The notes beneath the pieces were generated by a model. It made no database searches, had not been told where the DNA came from, and saw only the letters and a program-made list of their open reading frames with translations. DNA of 64,000 bases, from positions 179,694-243,693 of the forward strand of contig JAQGOL010000040.1 in assembly GCA_028293625.1 (NCBI GenBank), in the 5' to 3' direction. The translations under genes and the position numbers were made by a program. Shown one piece after another: positions 55,407 through 63,991 of this stretch (the stretch's first letter is position 1; each line of letters starts with the position of its first letter). Origin of the DNA: Chthoniobacteraceae bacterium (GTDB lineage: Bacteria > Verrucomicrobiota > Verrucomicrobiia > Chthoniobacterales > Chthoniobacteraceae).

Positions 55407-55674
55407 ACGAGAGTCACGAGCACGCTCCGCGAACCCTGCAAGGCCTTCCGCTGCGACGCATTGGCCCAGCGGCCGACTTACTCCGGCTGCAATTCGGCAA
55501 CTGGCGTGAGGTGACATCTCGATGTGGCGGCACGCCCGTTCTTACGCTCACCCTTGCCCGAGTTGTCGGAACAGCTTGATCGTTATGCGGCGCAAAGAGC
55601 AGTTGCCAAGATTCTGGATGACGCGTGTGGAGTTGCCAAGCTGGGCACGACGACCTGACACCCATCTCGACAAC

Positions 55675-56028
55675 ATGCGGCTGAGCGACTACCAAGCTAT
55701 CCAGCAGCGTCGTCACAAAATGCTCGATATTGTCCACCAAGAGGTCGAAGCCTATCTGAACACGCCCGGTCTGTATGGCGAAGACGAAAATTGCATGTTC
55801 CCCAACCGCTCGCGCATGAGCGGAGAGTATTACGTCATCGACGAGTCGTATACGGGGCACGTCGGGCCGGTGTGGATTCAGGTCGGCATCACATGCCGCT
55901 GCCTTGAGCCGCCGTCGCGATCGGAGCAGCAGGACCGTGATTACCTCGGGCTCGAAGTGTGGTTGCGGTGCGATCCCAAGACTTGGTCATTCAAGATCTT
56001 CCGGAACACCGATTCGTCCGCGATATGA
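55675..56028 (+). CDS. Hypothetical protein
   Basis: 117 residues from the ATG at 55675 (MRLSDYQAIQQRRHKMLDIV), with a helix and then beta strands (EYYVIDESYTGHVGPVWIQV). The upstream part of the frame (55522-55674) looks untranslated. Not recognised; coding is supported only by composition. Confidence 0.45.
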   Translation: MRLSDYQAIQQRRHKMLDIVHQEVEAYLNTPGLYGEDENCMFPNRSRMSGEYYVIDESYTGHVGPVWIQVGITCRCLEPPSRSEQQDRDYLGLEVWLRCDPKTWSFKIFRNTDSSAI

Positions 56029-56198
56029 TGGCGCGGAGATGATCCAGCCGCTGATGACGTTTGCAAAAATTTTAAATGTGGCGATTTATTGCTGCCCGAT
56101 CCCGGACGTTACCTGCCTGTGCCGGGGCAATCCGTGTTCGGCGTTTCGCGTGAGGATCCGTATTGCCCACCAAGGGTGTTCCGATAGTGTTCTGGTTA

Positions 56199-57317
56199 AT
56201 GGATGACCTGATTCGAGACTTTGCAGAAAAGTGCCGTAAGAAGCTCGAAGGCTTCGAGAATGCTCAAGTCAAATGTGGGATTACCGGTCCATCTGGGAGC
56301 GGAAAATCCTCTTTAATCAACGCAATTTTCGGACAGAAAATTGCTGCGGTCGGAGTAGTGGAAACAACTTCCCGCGAGCAGGAGTTCAGCCATCCGGGGA
56401 AAGGTTTGATTCTCGTGGATCTTCCGGGCATCGGCACGCCGAATTGGCCGAAGGAGACGTATATCGAGAGATTAAAGCTCCTAACTTACGATTCCTTCCT
56501 CTTGGTCACGGCAGAGCGCTTCACTGAGAACGACGTATACCTCTACCGCGAACTCACATCGCATGGCATACCGTGCTTTGTGCTCCGCAACAAGTTTGAT
56601 CGGGCAGTTGAGGATGGCTTGCACGATAACGGGCTCTCTGAACACGAGGTGCGGCGGCAAATCGAATCGGACATTCGAGCCAACTTGCTGCCCGCGTCAC
56701 CGAGCCGCGTCTACCTCACGTCGGGCCGGCACCCCGCAAAGTATGACTTGGGGTGCATGCTTGATGACATTTCCGAAGCGCTATCCGGAATAAAGAGATC
56801 TCGATTCATCGCGGACATGGCTTCCTATACGGAGGAATCGTTGAAAAAAAAACGTGAGCTAGCGCTTGAGTTAATGCCTCTGTATGCGGGATTGGCCGCC
56901 GCGAATGGCTTTAATCCGGTCCCTGTCGTGGACATCGCCGCTGACATTGCCGTGCTGGTAAAAATGGCGCATGCTGTCGCCCAGATTTATGGACTGACTT
57001 TCGAACAGTTCGAATACGTCAAACGCCTGTTTGGCCCCAACGGCTTGCCGGGTTTGCTTAACGCGAAGATCACTCAATTCGCGGCGAAGTATCTCGCAAA
57101 AGAAGGTATCATGCTCCTTCTGAGGAGCATGGGACAGCGCACCGCTGCCAAAGAGAGCTCGAAATGGATACCGTTCGTAGGACCGCTGATTGCCGCTGGA
57201 ATCGGATGGAAATCGACCTTCATACTTGGCGAACAGATGGTCGATCAAGCTGAGGCCTTGGCCCGCGAGATTTTAGAAGCCGTTGTTCGTGGGTCAGACT
57301 TGCCGCCCGGCAGATAG
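56199..57317 (+). CDS. IRG/IIGP-like dynamin-type GTPase
   Basis: A 372-residue protein with G1 GPSGSGKSS at residues 30-38, G3 DLPGIG at 74-79 and G4 NKFD at 131-134. The G domain is followed by a helical domain and a hydrophobic C-terminal segment (FVGPLIAAGIGWKSTFILGE) that may associate with membrane. The order and the C-terminal hydrophobic helix are those of interferon-inducible GTPase-like (IIGP) proteins, known in vertebrate immunity and sporadic in bacteria. The ATG at 56199 (MDDLIRDFAEK) is favoured; the frame is open to 56163. No partner gene is visible. Confidence 0.75.
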   Translation: MDDLIRDFAEKCRKKLEGFENAQVKCGITGPSGSGKSSLINAIFGQKIAAVGVVETTSREQEFSHPGKGLILVDLPGIGTPNWPKETYIERLKLLTYDSFLLVTAERFTENDVYLYRELTSHGIPCFVLRNKFDRAVEDGLHDNGLSEHEVRRQIESDIRANLLPASPSRVYLTSGRHPAKYDLGCMLDDISEALSGIKRSRFIADMASYTEESLKKKRELALELMPLYAGLAAANGFNPVPVVDIAADIAVLVKMAHAVAQIYGLTFEQFEYVKRLFGPNGLPGLLNAKITQFAAKYLAKEGIMLLLRSMGQRTAAKESSKWIPFVGPLIAAGIGWKSTFILGEQMVDQAEALAREILEAVVRGSDLPPGR

Positions 57318-57639
57318 CCGACATTGCAATTCCGAAACCTGTCGGAATTGAACGAACTGGAACATCGCAGCGCTTCGTTCGCGCCGCTGGGCTGGTGTTG
57401 AAGTTTACGAGCTTGCCACGCAATCGCCGTCTACGACTCACTCAGACCATGACCTTTAAAGAAGAAGAACTTCTCAAGATCAAACGCGCTGCCCGACGCG
57501 GACTGAGGTAAAAAATGCGGTTGCAGAATCGATCCTCGCAATCGCACCGCGAGTAGAAGCTGCAACGGGTTGGTACGACCCAAGCAATCTAACTCAAACG
57601 AGCGTGTGCTCACTCTGAGTTGGCCCCAGACGTGGACGG
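57318..57639. other. Intergenic, no gene seen
   Basis: About 320 bp between the GTPase stop and the VapC relic. Short frames only. Confidence 0.35.
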
Positions 57640-57876
57640 CACAATGTTGAACTCAAGATGCGACATTTCCTGCAAGTTCAATAGTGCGACGAGCCACGCT
57701 CTGAGGAGCTTGGCTTTTCGCTTCCTCCCGGCGACCGTTCGATCCCGCGCCAGATTTTTCCTAGTGCGAGCTCACGTGGAGTTCATTATCGCACAGACAC
57801 ACACAGGAAACGACATTTGCATCCGGCTCGGGTTTGAGCGGTTCGCAAAAAGGTTCGTATCCAGCAGAAGGATTAC
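57640..57876 (-). pseudogene. VapC toxin remnant
   Basis: Directly after the AbrB-type relic the minus strand reads VILLLDTNLFANR in one frame, LKPEPDANVVS in the next, and later GRKRKAKLLRAWL. These are the start, first loop and middle of a VapC PIN toxin. Several frameshifts and a stop separate them. The toxin is dead; boundaries are approximate. Confidence 0.6.
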
Positions 57877-57879
57877 ACT

Positions 57880-58110
57880 TCAAATAGGAAGTGAATCCTC
57901 CATGTCCCGGGGCGGGATTGTGAACGTGGACGGATAATTAATTAGAAGGTCGACAAGACCGCGATTTGCAGGAGACGAGATCCGGCGAAGCGTGATTGTA
58001 TTTTCATCTTCGACTACGACCTCAAAATCATCTCCAGGACAGAGACGGAGCTGATCGCGGATTGGACCAGGCAGGACGATCTGGCCTTTTCACAAGAGCA
58101 CAGTGGTCAT
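57880..58110 (-). pseudogene. AbrB/MazE-type antitoxin with nonsense codon 7
   Basis: From the ATG at 58110 the frame reads MTTVLL, a TGA (58090-58092), then KGQIVLPGPIRDQLRLCPGD and the end FTIPPRDMEDSLPI. Without the TGA (a Ser codon in relatives) this would be a complete 76-residue AbrB-like antitoxin. No alternative start codon follows within the first essential strand. Partner toxin also decayed, so the module is extinct. Confidence 0.75.
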
Positions 58111-58342
58111 TGTAAGATCATTTTACCGGCTGAAAGGAGGGAGGCAATCACAGCCGGAATCGGCCGAAACCCTGGCCAACAGATACAAGAATACACCAGC
58201 ACCAAACAGCACTTTTGCGGGGAAAACACCCTACAACAAAACTTTCTCGAAAGCGATAGAAATTACTTTGTAGCCACAAAATATATTCCTAATAATTTCA
58301 AATCCTCTCAAATCACATGTCCCGATCGGGTTGAAAGAAGAC

Positions 58343-58609
58343 ATGAACAACAGAAAATCCCCACAGAACTCAGACTCGGACGAAGATGACATTAAAGATC
58401 CCCTCCTGATTTTTGCCCTGTTCCAGCTGGCATCAAAATTTCCGGATCGTCGATTCACCGGTGCACAACTCTCTATCCTCATGGGAATTGGACGAACCGC
58501 CATCTCCCAAATCAAAAATGAGCCTGACTCACCGTTCTCTCTCAGCAAATGCACGATGAAAAAACTTGGTCGCTGGCTGGATCAACATTCGGGCTATAAA
58601 CAGCATTGA
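58343..58609 (+). CDS. Small putative HTH protein
   Basis: An 88-residue protein: acidic disordered start, then PLLIFALFQLASKF, a helix-turn-helix-like RFTGAQLSILMGIGRTAISQ and a basic end MKKLGRWLDQHSGY. It may be a small regulator of the neighbouring XRE gene. Not recognised; the start could also be 58331. Confidence 0.5.
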   Translation: MNNRKSPQNSDSDEDDIKDPLLIFALFQLASKFPDRRFTGAQLSILMGIGRTAISQIKNEPDSPFSLSKCTMKKLGRWLDQHSGYKQH

Positions 58610-58835
58610 GTGTTATCGAAGTTCTGACAAGACCGGCGAGTTCGCCGATCCACCAGGTCGCCTTTTTCGCGGCGACAATTATTCAGACGGCGTGGAATTT
58701 TCCAATGAAAGAATCGAGTCGAGAAGAATCGTAAGACACCGTGGAACACGGGAGGTCAATCGAAGAACATAGAAGAACAATCGCCTCCCCCGGAACCCGT
58801 TCGATCGCAGACCGGCCATATTGTTCGTGGCCGGT

Positions 58836-59114
58836 ATGCGTTACAAAAACAACATCGGCCCACAAGTCCGGCGGAGGCGCTACGCACTCGGATGGTCGCA
58901 GGCGATACTCGCGGCCAAACTTCAGATGGCAGGCCTCGACATCAGTCGAAGTGGTGTCTCGAAAATCGAGGCACGACTTCACCACGTCGACGATCGTGCG
59001 ATTATGTTCTTCGCTGAGGCATTGAGAATCCCGATTCAGGAACTTTTTCCAAAGCGAAAGGAAAACAGCCGATTGTCCGACTTCATGGCGGAGTTGGAGG
59101 TCACTAATTTCTGA
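58836..59114 (+). CDS. XRE-family helix-turn-helix regulator
   Basis: A 92-residue single-domain regulator: IGPQVRRRRYALGWSQAILA, then the recognition region DISRSGVSKIEARLHHVDDR and FFAEALRIPIQELFP. The ATG at 58836 gives the usual spacing to the HTH. A degraded copy lies at 60319-60552. Likely a repressor of local mobile or cargo genes. Confidence 0.75.
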   Translation: MRYKNNIGPQVRRRRYALGWSQAILAAKLQMAGLDISRSGVSKIEARLHHVDDRAIMFFAEALRIPIQELFPKRKENSRLSDFMAELEVTNF

Positions 59115-59399
59115 GCCAACGATTCGGTAGCGATCCCGCCTTCAGAATACTACGGATTCCGGCGTTCGGGTCCGGAAGTTCTCGGAAGAACCTTAATTTC
59201 ACGCTCGCCGGGCTGATTAACCGGGGACGAGCAGTGAATGACGGGCGCATGGGAGCCAAATACCTTCGGCAAAACAGGAGGCTTAAGAATGGAAGCGGCT
59301 CAAAGGGGCAAGTAGCTGGTTGCGCTCCCTTTGAATGGTTTACCTTCGCCGGTTGTTGCCCGAAATCCAAGACAATGTTTCATCACCAAATCCCGTTGA

Positions 59400-59672
59400 T
59401 CAATGCGTACCGCGTATCGAGTGAGCAATGAAGAACTCTTTACTCTGATGGGACACAAACGAACCCATCATCTCCCGCTCAAGAATCAGGCTGACGTTCT
59501 CTATCCGTAAATGCACAAAGTAAGACATTAACCGCAGAAAGCACCCGAATCGTTCCACGGCCTCAGCGCTGGCGGCAGCCACATATTTGTTCAACCATGT
59601 TTGAAGTTCCTCCACCGCCGAAATCAGCGTAGCTCTTAAGTGTCTCTTCCCTGTGAAAACCAACTTCTCCAT
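59400..59672 (-). CDS. Hypothetical protein divergent from the M50-like gene
   Basis: 90 residues from an ATG at 59672 (MEKLVFTGKRHLRATLISAV), helical (AVERFGCFLRLMSYFVHLRI). It overlaps the first 20 bp of the membrane-protein gene on the other strand. Composition is protein-like but there is no homology or clear ribosome site. Confidence 0.35.
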   Translation of the reverse strand: MEKLVFTGKRHLRATLISAVEELQTWLNKYVAAASAEAVERFGCFLRLMSYFVHLRIENVSLILEREMMGSFVSHQSKEFFIAHSIRGTH

Positions 59673-60300
59673 CTCAATAATCCTATTGTTGATCACCCTG
59701 TCAATATTTAGTACAATAGTCCACTGGGCTGCTATTCGTCTTGCACGAATTCCCGTGACTACGGTTACCATCTTCTATGGTTCACCTGTCGCAAAATTTG
59801 TGCTCCTGGGCACTACTGTGCAGATAGGCTACATTCCCATAGGCACCGGTGTTGGCTTCGATGTGCCAAGTTTTGATCGGAAATTTCTCCCGGTGCGGCT
59901 AGCTGTCATACTGTCCGCTCCTATTGCTTTGTTGATTCTTGCTGGTCTTTTCCTCGGGTTCGCACCCGCTGTTCAGCAATTCATGTCCGGCTTTGCTCAA
60001 TTGACTTCCGGCGCATTACATCCTCGAACTACCGCTCTGAACTTCATTGAGCGACTGCACGCGGTTTCATCGCATTCAGTTCCCGCAGCATGTGGCGTCG
60101 TGGCGGCCAAACTCACAGTGTGTTCGTTGTTCTCTGTTGCAGCTCTGGCTGCCGGAAGTTGCTTCAAACAGCTATTTTCTATCTCCGACGAGCACGGGGC
60201 CATTTCTCTGCTTCACGCCGCCGGCTTTGTAACTGTGACGTTATTAACGATCCTTTGGACAATTGCCCTTCTGCGATATGGGTTAAGCGGAAACGCCTGA
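59653..60300 (+). CDS. M50/RseP-like membrane protein lacking the protease motif
   Basis: A 215-residue membrane protein with a GTG start. The order is a first span (IILLLITLSIFSTIVHW), then IPVTTVTIFYGSPVAKF, then IGYIPIGTGVGFDVP, then hydrophobic helices (LAVILSAPIALLILAGLFLG). This mirrors the site-2 protease N-terminal half, in which HExxH is followed by a GxG-type beta loop. Here the catalytic HExxH reads HWAAIR, so Glu and the second His are lost. It is probably a non-catalytic relative. The match is by pattern and could be coincidental. Confidence 0.5.
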   Translation: MKTNFSISIILLLITLSIFSTIVHWAAIRLARIPVTTVTIFYGSPVAKFVLLGTTVQIGYIPIGTGVGFDVPSFDRKFLPVRLAVILSAPIALLILAGLFLGFAPAVQQFMSGFAQLTSGALHPRTTALNFIERLHAVSSHSVPAACGVVAAKLTVCSLFSVAALAAGSCFKQLFSISDEHGAISLLHAAGFVTVTLLTILWTIALLRYGLSGNA

Positions 60301-60318
60301 CGAATGAGAAAGGCGGTA

Positions 60319-60552
60319 TGCGTTAGAAAAATAACATCGGACCACAGATCGGGCGAAGGCGCTACGGATTCGGATGTTCGCAGTCGATACTTGCGGCCAA
60401 ACTCCCGATGGCAGGCCTCGACTGAGCCGAAGTGGAATTTCAAAATTGAAGCGCAACTTCACCATATCGATGATCGTTCGATCATGTTCTTCGCCGAAGC
60501 GTTGAGAATCCCGATCCAGGAACTTTTCCCAAAGCGATCAGAATACCGCTGA
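60319..60552 (+). pseudogene. Degraded second copy of the XRE regulator
   Basis: It aligns with 58836-59114. MR is followed by a stop, then KNNIGPQIGRRRYGF, another stop after MAGLD, and after a frameshift KIEAQLHHIDDRSIMFFAEA and LRIPIQELFPKR. The flanking DNA after the gene is also duplicated (to about 60620). Confidence 0.75.
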
Positions 60553-60654
60553 TTATCCGACTTCGTGGCGGAGCTTGATGTCACTCATTTCTGAACCGGC
60601 GATTCGACAGCAATACCGCTTCGGGCTTCTAAGAATTTGTCCCTTTCCCGGAGG

Positions 60655-61352
60655 CTATTCTTCAAGCGCGTCCAATACAAAGCCGACCCGGTCAGCGTGT
60701 TTCAACTGAGCTCGCCACTTCGCGCTTGTAGCGGCGTCGACGCCGGCCTTGGTCAACCCTTCGTGGACGACACGGATACAGCGGACAACCTCTTCGAGCA
60801 TCTCGCCCTCGTCGCTTGATTCAATCTGGGCACTGCCGGATTTCATTACTTCGACCGCCAATTGCATAGCTTCGTCTGTCCGGCCCAACGACATCAGCTT
60901 CCCTAACCCTTTTTCGATGCGGTCATACGCGGCGTAATCGGGAAGTTGCGATTGATCAGATGCTCGGGAACATCGGTAGCTATCACAATCGCGGCGCGCA
61001 CGGCACGGACCAGGTCTTCCTTTGCGAGTCCATCAGCGGCCTCGATCAGCAGGTCGTCCGCAATGCCTGAATTGTCAGTGGCCAATTTGCACACCAGATC
61101 TACCAAATCCTTCTTCGACATTTCTTGAAGAATCTCGCGCACTTTTTTGGATCGTGATTCCCGGGCGCGAACAACGTCATTAAGATCGCTGGGCCAGGGG
61201 TTGGCCGCGGATTCCACATATCGTTCGCTTCTCATAATTGTTTTTGGTGGGGCCAAACTGTCTGTCGATTCAGTCAGCCAGTTTTCGAGCAAGCTACTCA
61301 AGGGCGAATTGAAGGAATCCACAGCATTCCTCCTCTGTCGATGAGTGCTCAC
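60655..61352 (-). pseudogene. SWIM-protein-associated C-terminal domain gene, truncated and frameshifted
   Basis: The first frame (61352 down to 60903) contains SKKVREILQEMSKKDLVDLV and LVRAVRAAIVIATDVPE. The continuation lies in another frame: DYAAYDRIEKGLGKLMSLGR, then QIESSDEGEMLEEVVRCIRV to the stop at 60655. This order is that of the helical C-terminal domain (DUF6880-like) that follows SWIM zinc fingers. An indel near 60950-60985 breaks it, and the N-terminal SWIM part is missing. Confidence 0.6.
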
Positions 61353-61444
61353 ATATGCGCCATATATTCACAGACTGAAAGCCACAATTACACGATCTGA
61401 CGCGCTGAATTCATCGAATATTCAGTACCATACTCTGCGAGCTA

Positions 61445-61474
61445 GTGCCAAAAAAGTGCCAAAATGTGCCAAAT
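61445..61474. repeat. Three phased GTGCCAAAA direct repeats
   Basis: GTGCCAAAA at 61445-61453, GTGCCAAAA at 61456-61464 and GTGCCAAAT at 61466-61474. Spacing of 11 and 10 bp puts them on one DNA face, as for cooperative protein sites. They lie about 130 bp from the tRNA remnant and could be integrase arm sites. They might instead be the eroded 3' end of a coding sequence. Confidence 0.4.
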
Positions 61475-61600
61475 TGGACGGGGCATTTGAGTATTTATGA
61501 GCTAATATGAGAGAGTATGAAAAACGATGCAAGCCAAGGAATCTCAGCGGTTTATGGTGATTTACTAGGCAATTCCTTCGCTAGTCAAAAAGCCTTTGTT

Positions 61601-61628
61601 GTAGGTTCAAGTCCTACCTCAGGAGCCA
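61601..61628 (+). other. 3' end of a tRNA gene (probable attachment-site scar)
   Basis: GTAGG-TTCAAGT-CCTAC (61601-61617) is a T arm, followed by CTCAGGA (acceptor 3' strand), G73 and CCA (61626-61628). The expected 5' acceptor strand TCCTGAG and the D arm are absent upstream, so the tRNA is not complete. Such 3' fragments are left by tyrosine-integrase elements that insert at tRNA genes. An integrase start lies 195 bp downstream. The amino acid cannot be told from this part. Confidence 0.65.
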
Positions 61629-61823
61629 CTTTTCTAAGTCCCTCATTTCGAGGCACTTAACCCACCCTCCAAAATACTACTGGAGGCCTACTTCCAGTGA
61701 AATCTCCAGTGTTTGGAATTGCCTCCATCCTGGTGCCTCATTGCTATATTCCGGGTCCCAGAAGTTGCCTTCGCGCGGGTGGTCGACCGCGCAAAAGAGG
61801 CCTATCTCCCCTCTCCACTCGCC

Positions 61824-62651
61824 ATGACGGGTGCAGCTTACAGAATGTTTCGGCGCAAAAACGGCATCTTTTTTGCCGAGGAGATCGCGACCAAAAAGCA
61901 GTTTTCCCTGCATACGTGCAACCAGGCCGAGGCCGATCTTGAACTCCGGGCCCACAACGACAAGGCCATGGGCCCAGCCTTCAACCGTCAGATCGCAATG
62001 GCGTTTCTGCGCAATGGCTTGAATCCGCTTCTGACGCGCTACCAAGTGGCCTGCATCCTCAATCATCACACGCCCAAGACCACAAACCGGCAAACCGATT
62101 CCTGGCGGGGCAGTGACTGGATGTACGCGGCGGCCGGCGGCGCTGACATTACCAACTGGGCCCGGGCGGTCATGGTGATTGATCCGACACACGTTCCCCA
62201 CGTGTTCAAGTTCATTGCGGCAAAGCGCGGCCCGCGGGTCGGCTGGGTGGATGAGGATTTTAAAAAGCAAATCATCCGGCACTTCTGCCATGCGGGAGAC
62301 GGCATTTATTGGCGTGCGGCAACCGAAGATGACTTGATGGCGGCGCAGGAAGCCGCTGCTGCCAAGGGTGGGCCGGCAAATAAGAAGACCGCGCTAACCG
62401 TTGAAAGGCTCCTCAAATTCATTCCCGAGGGCACCACGATTGAGCAGGGGCAACTGAAGGCGCTCATCGATAAAGCGGGATATGCAGTCAATCCGACGCG
62501 CGCTGTGATCAAAGACGCTTTGGAGGAAGGCGCTATTTTTGAGCACAAGTTCAAACGCTTCGGCGTGAGGCCTGAGATTCATATAGCCCGGCATCCTCAG
62601 ATAAAAATGGTACGCCCATGTGCACAAAATGAATCCGGAGAGAGTTGTTAA
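61824..62651 (+). CDS. Chimeric ORF: tyrosine-integrase N-terminus joined to RepA-type AAA ATPase C-terminus
   Basis: A 275-residue frame from the ATG at 61824. Residues 1-59 (YRMFRRKNGIFFAEEIATKK, QFSLHTCNQAEADLEL) are the start of a site-specific tyrosine integrase. From about residue 60 the sequence switches to the back half of an AAA_25/RepA-like ATPase (GLNPLLTRYQVACILNHHTP, DWMYAAAGGADITNWARAVM, FIAAKRGPRVGW). A C-terminal winged-helix follows (LTVERLLKFIPEGTTIEQGQ). Neither half can work: the integrase lacks its catalytic domain and the ATPase lacks Walker A. A deletion between an integrase gene and a repA-type gene explains it. Confidence 0.7.
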   Translation: MTGAAYRMFRRKNGIFFAEEIATKKQFSLHTCNQAEADLELRAHNDKAMGPAFNRQIAMAFLRNGLNPLLTRYQVACILNHHTPKTTNRQTDSWRGSDWMYAAAGGADITNWARAVMVIDPTHVPHVFKFIAAKRGPRVGWVDEDFKKQIIRHFCHAGDGIYWRAATEDDLMAAQEAAAAKGGPANKKTALTVERLLKFIPEGTTIEQGQLKALIDKAGYAVNPTRAVIKDALEEGAIFEHKFKRFGVRPEIHIARHPQIKMVRPCAQNESGESC

Positions 62652-62742
62652 CGACGGGGAATTTTCGCCGTCATTAACAACGCCGACTTTGAGAGAGTTG
62701 TTGTTGATGACGGCGCTACTTGGTGTAGCCGCCATCAACAAC
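62644..62742. repeat. Two tandem related hairpins
   Basis: Hairpin 1 (62644-62681) has arms GTTGTTAACGACGG and CCGTCATTAACAAC with one mismatch and a 10-nt loop. Hairpin 2 (62700-62742) has arms GTTGTTGATGACGGC and GCCGCCATCAACAAC with one mismatch. Both are preceded by GAGAGTT and share the GTTGTT..GACGGC stem. Hairpin 1 overlaps the stop region of the chimeric ORF. No poly-T, so simple termination is not the obvious role. Confidence 0.6.
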
Positions 62743-63104
62743 GCTCAGGTCCGCCGGCAGCACCCTCGAAATGAAAAGCGGAGATCGGGAGCAAACCTGT
62801 AATGAGGGAGCTTGGCTAAACTTTCGAAGCCGAGCGAGAAAGCTTCGGCCCGTGGCGCAGAACATCCGCCGCCGGGGTTTCTTCGGATCGCAGAGGAGAG
62901 AACAAAGGGAAGCCATAGCACAGTGTGCCGCGTTTCAATCCGCGTATTCCACTCTGGTGTTTTACGATCGGCTCTGTATTGATTCGGGAATGCCCGCAAA
63001 GCACAACAGCCGCAGAATAGTGCGGATAACATTCAATAATAATGTTATGCAACTGCGCGCGTTACAATCAGTCAGAGCAATGCGTCAACAAATGAAGTAA
63101 AACA
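62743..63104. other. Intergenic, no gene seen
   Basis: About 360 bp before the zinc-ribbon gene. Short frames on both strands look non-coding; the promoter of the next two genes should be here. Confidence 0.35.
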
Positions 63105-63362
63105 ATGTCATATAAACCACTCGGTAAATGCCCATTCTGCAAAGAGAACGTCCGAGCAATAATCTTTGAAGAGAACTTCTTTCGGCGCGATCAGTGTAAA
63201 TGCCCAGATTGCCATGGCGTTATATACGTGTGTCGCACCCCAGGCTGTGACCACTATGCACGAGGCGGAGAGTATTACGATGACGAGCTTTGCCCCGACT
63301 GCACGAAAAGGTTTCTCGGCGGCGGCATCATTGGGGGAATCACCGGCAGTGACACGAAGTAA
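63105..63362 (+). CDS. Small zinc-ribbon protein
   Basis: An 85-residue protein with four Cys pairs: CPFC, CKCPDC, CRTPGC and CPDC. They form two treble-clef or ribbon-like zinc sites, with a C-terminal glycine-rich GGGIIGGITG. Family not recognised. It may be membrane-associated through the Gly/Ile tail, and is followed 57 bp later by a membrane-protein gene. Confidence 0.6.
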   Translation: MSYKPLGKCPFCKENVRAIIFEENFFRRDQCKCPDCHGVIYVCRTPGCDHYARGGEYYDDELCPDCTKRFLGGGIIGGITGSDTK

Positions 63363-63419
63363 CCGGCATAAGTGATGGTCTGCCGAATGAGACTCAACTG
63401 CATTTGAAAGCAACAACTG

Positions 63420-63764
63420 ATGACTTTTATTCGAATTCAACATTCGCCGCTTCAGTTTCCCTTCGTCCTTGCCTCTAGTGATGGTGACGCCTTGCTTGCG
63501 GTTCTGCCCGTTATCTGGATCATTCTAATCGCGATTAAAGACCTGATATGGTTGTTTGAATCCTTTTGGAAACGTTTATTCATCGTCATTTTTATTCTAG
63601 TTGTCGGCTTCCTAGTAGCAGGAGCTTTTGCGGGGATCGCAGCTGCAATTGTCGGTGGGCGCAACCCCCCGCCAGTTATGATAACGTTTTTTGGAGGAAT
63701 TGGATTCAAGCTATGGCACCTCGTATGCAAAAAGGTGTTTTTCAAAAGTCAGTTTGACGATTGA
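63420..63764 (+). CDS. Small membrane protein
   Basis: A 114-residue protein with two or three spans (ALLAVLPVIWIILIAIKDLI; LFIVIFILVVGFLVAGAFAG; VMITFFGGIGFKLW). The start could be later in the frame. Not recognised; probably co-transcribed with the zinc-ribbon gene. Confidence 0.5.
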   Translation: MTFIRIQHSPLQFPFVLASSDGDALLAVLPVIWIILIAIKDLIWLFESFWKRLFIVIFILVVGFLVAGAFAGIAAAIVGGRNPPPVMITFFGGIGFKLWHLVCKKVFFKSQFDD

Positions 63765-63907
63765 GCGCAACAAACAAGCGGCGTGCGTTTTACGCCGGCG
63801 GTGCGCTTCCTAAGTGCTTTCACTCACGGTTTCCGGGCTCGCCTTTCCGGGCGATCTCTGTCCGTATTTGCGAAATGCCGGCATCATACTGCGATCGCGA
63901 AAATAGA

Positions 63908-63991
63908 CAGCTGCTGCCTTTCCCCTGCAAATGCAGCTGCTGCCTATTCCACTTTGCCCAGGCAGTAACGACTGAAAAGGCAGCTGCTGCC
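63908..63991. repeat. CAGCTGCTGCC repeats at the right edge
   Basis: Exact copies at 63908-63918, 63934-63944 and 63981-63991, the last two preceded by G and an A-rich word. The array may continue beyond the window. Function unknown. Confidence 0.45.

Noticed and set aside
61553-61628. Complete tRNA gene
   Set aside because: T arm and 3' acceptor are present but no 5' acceptor strand, D arm or anticodon arm can be folded in the preceding 50 bases.
63908-63991. CRISPR array
   Set aside because: Repeat unit is only 11 bp, spacing is irregular (26 and 47 bp), and no cas genes are present.
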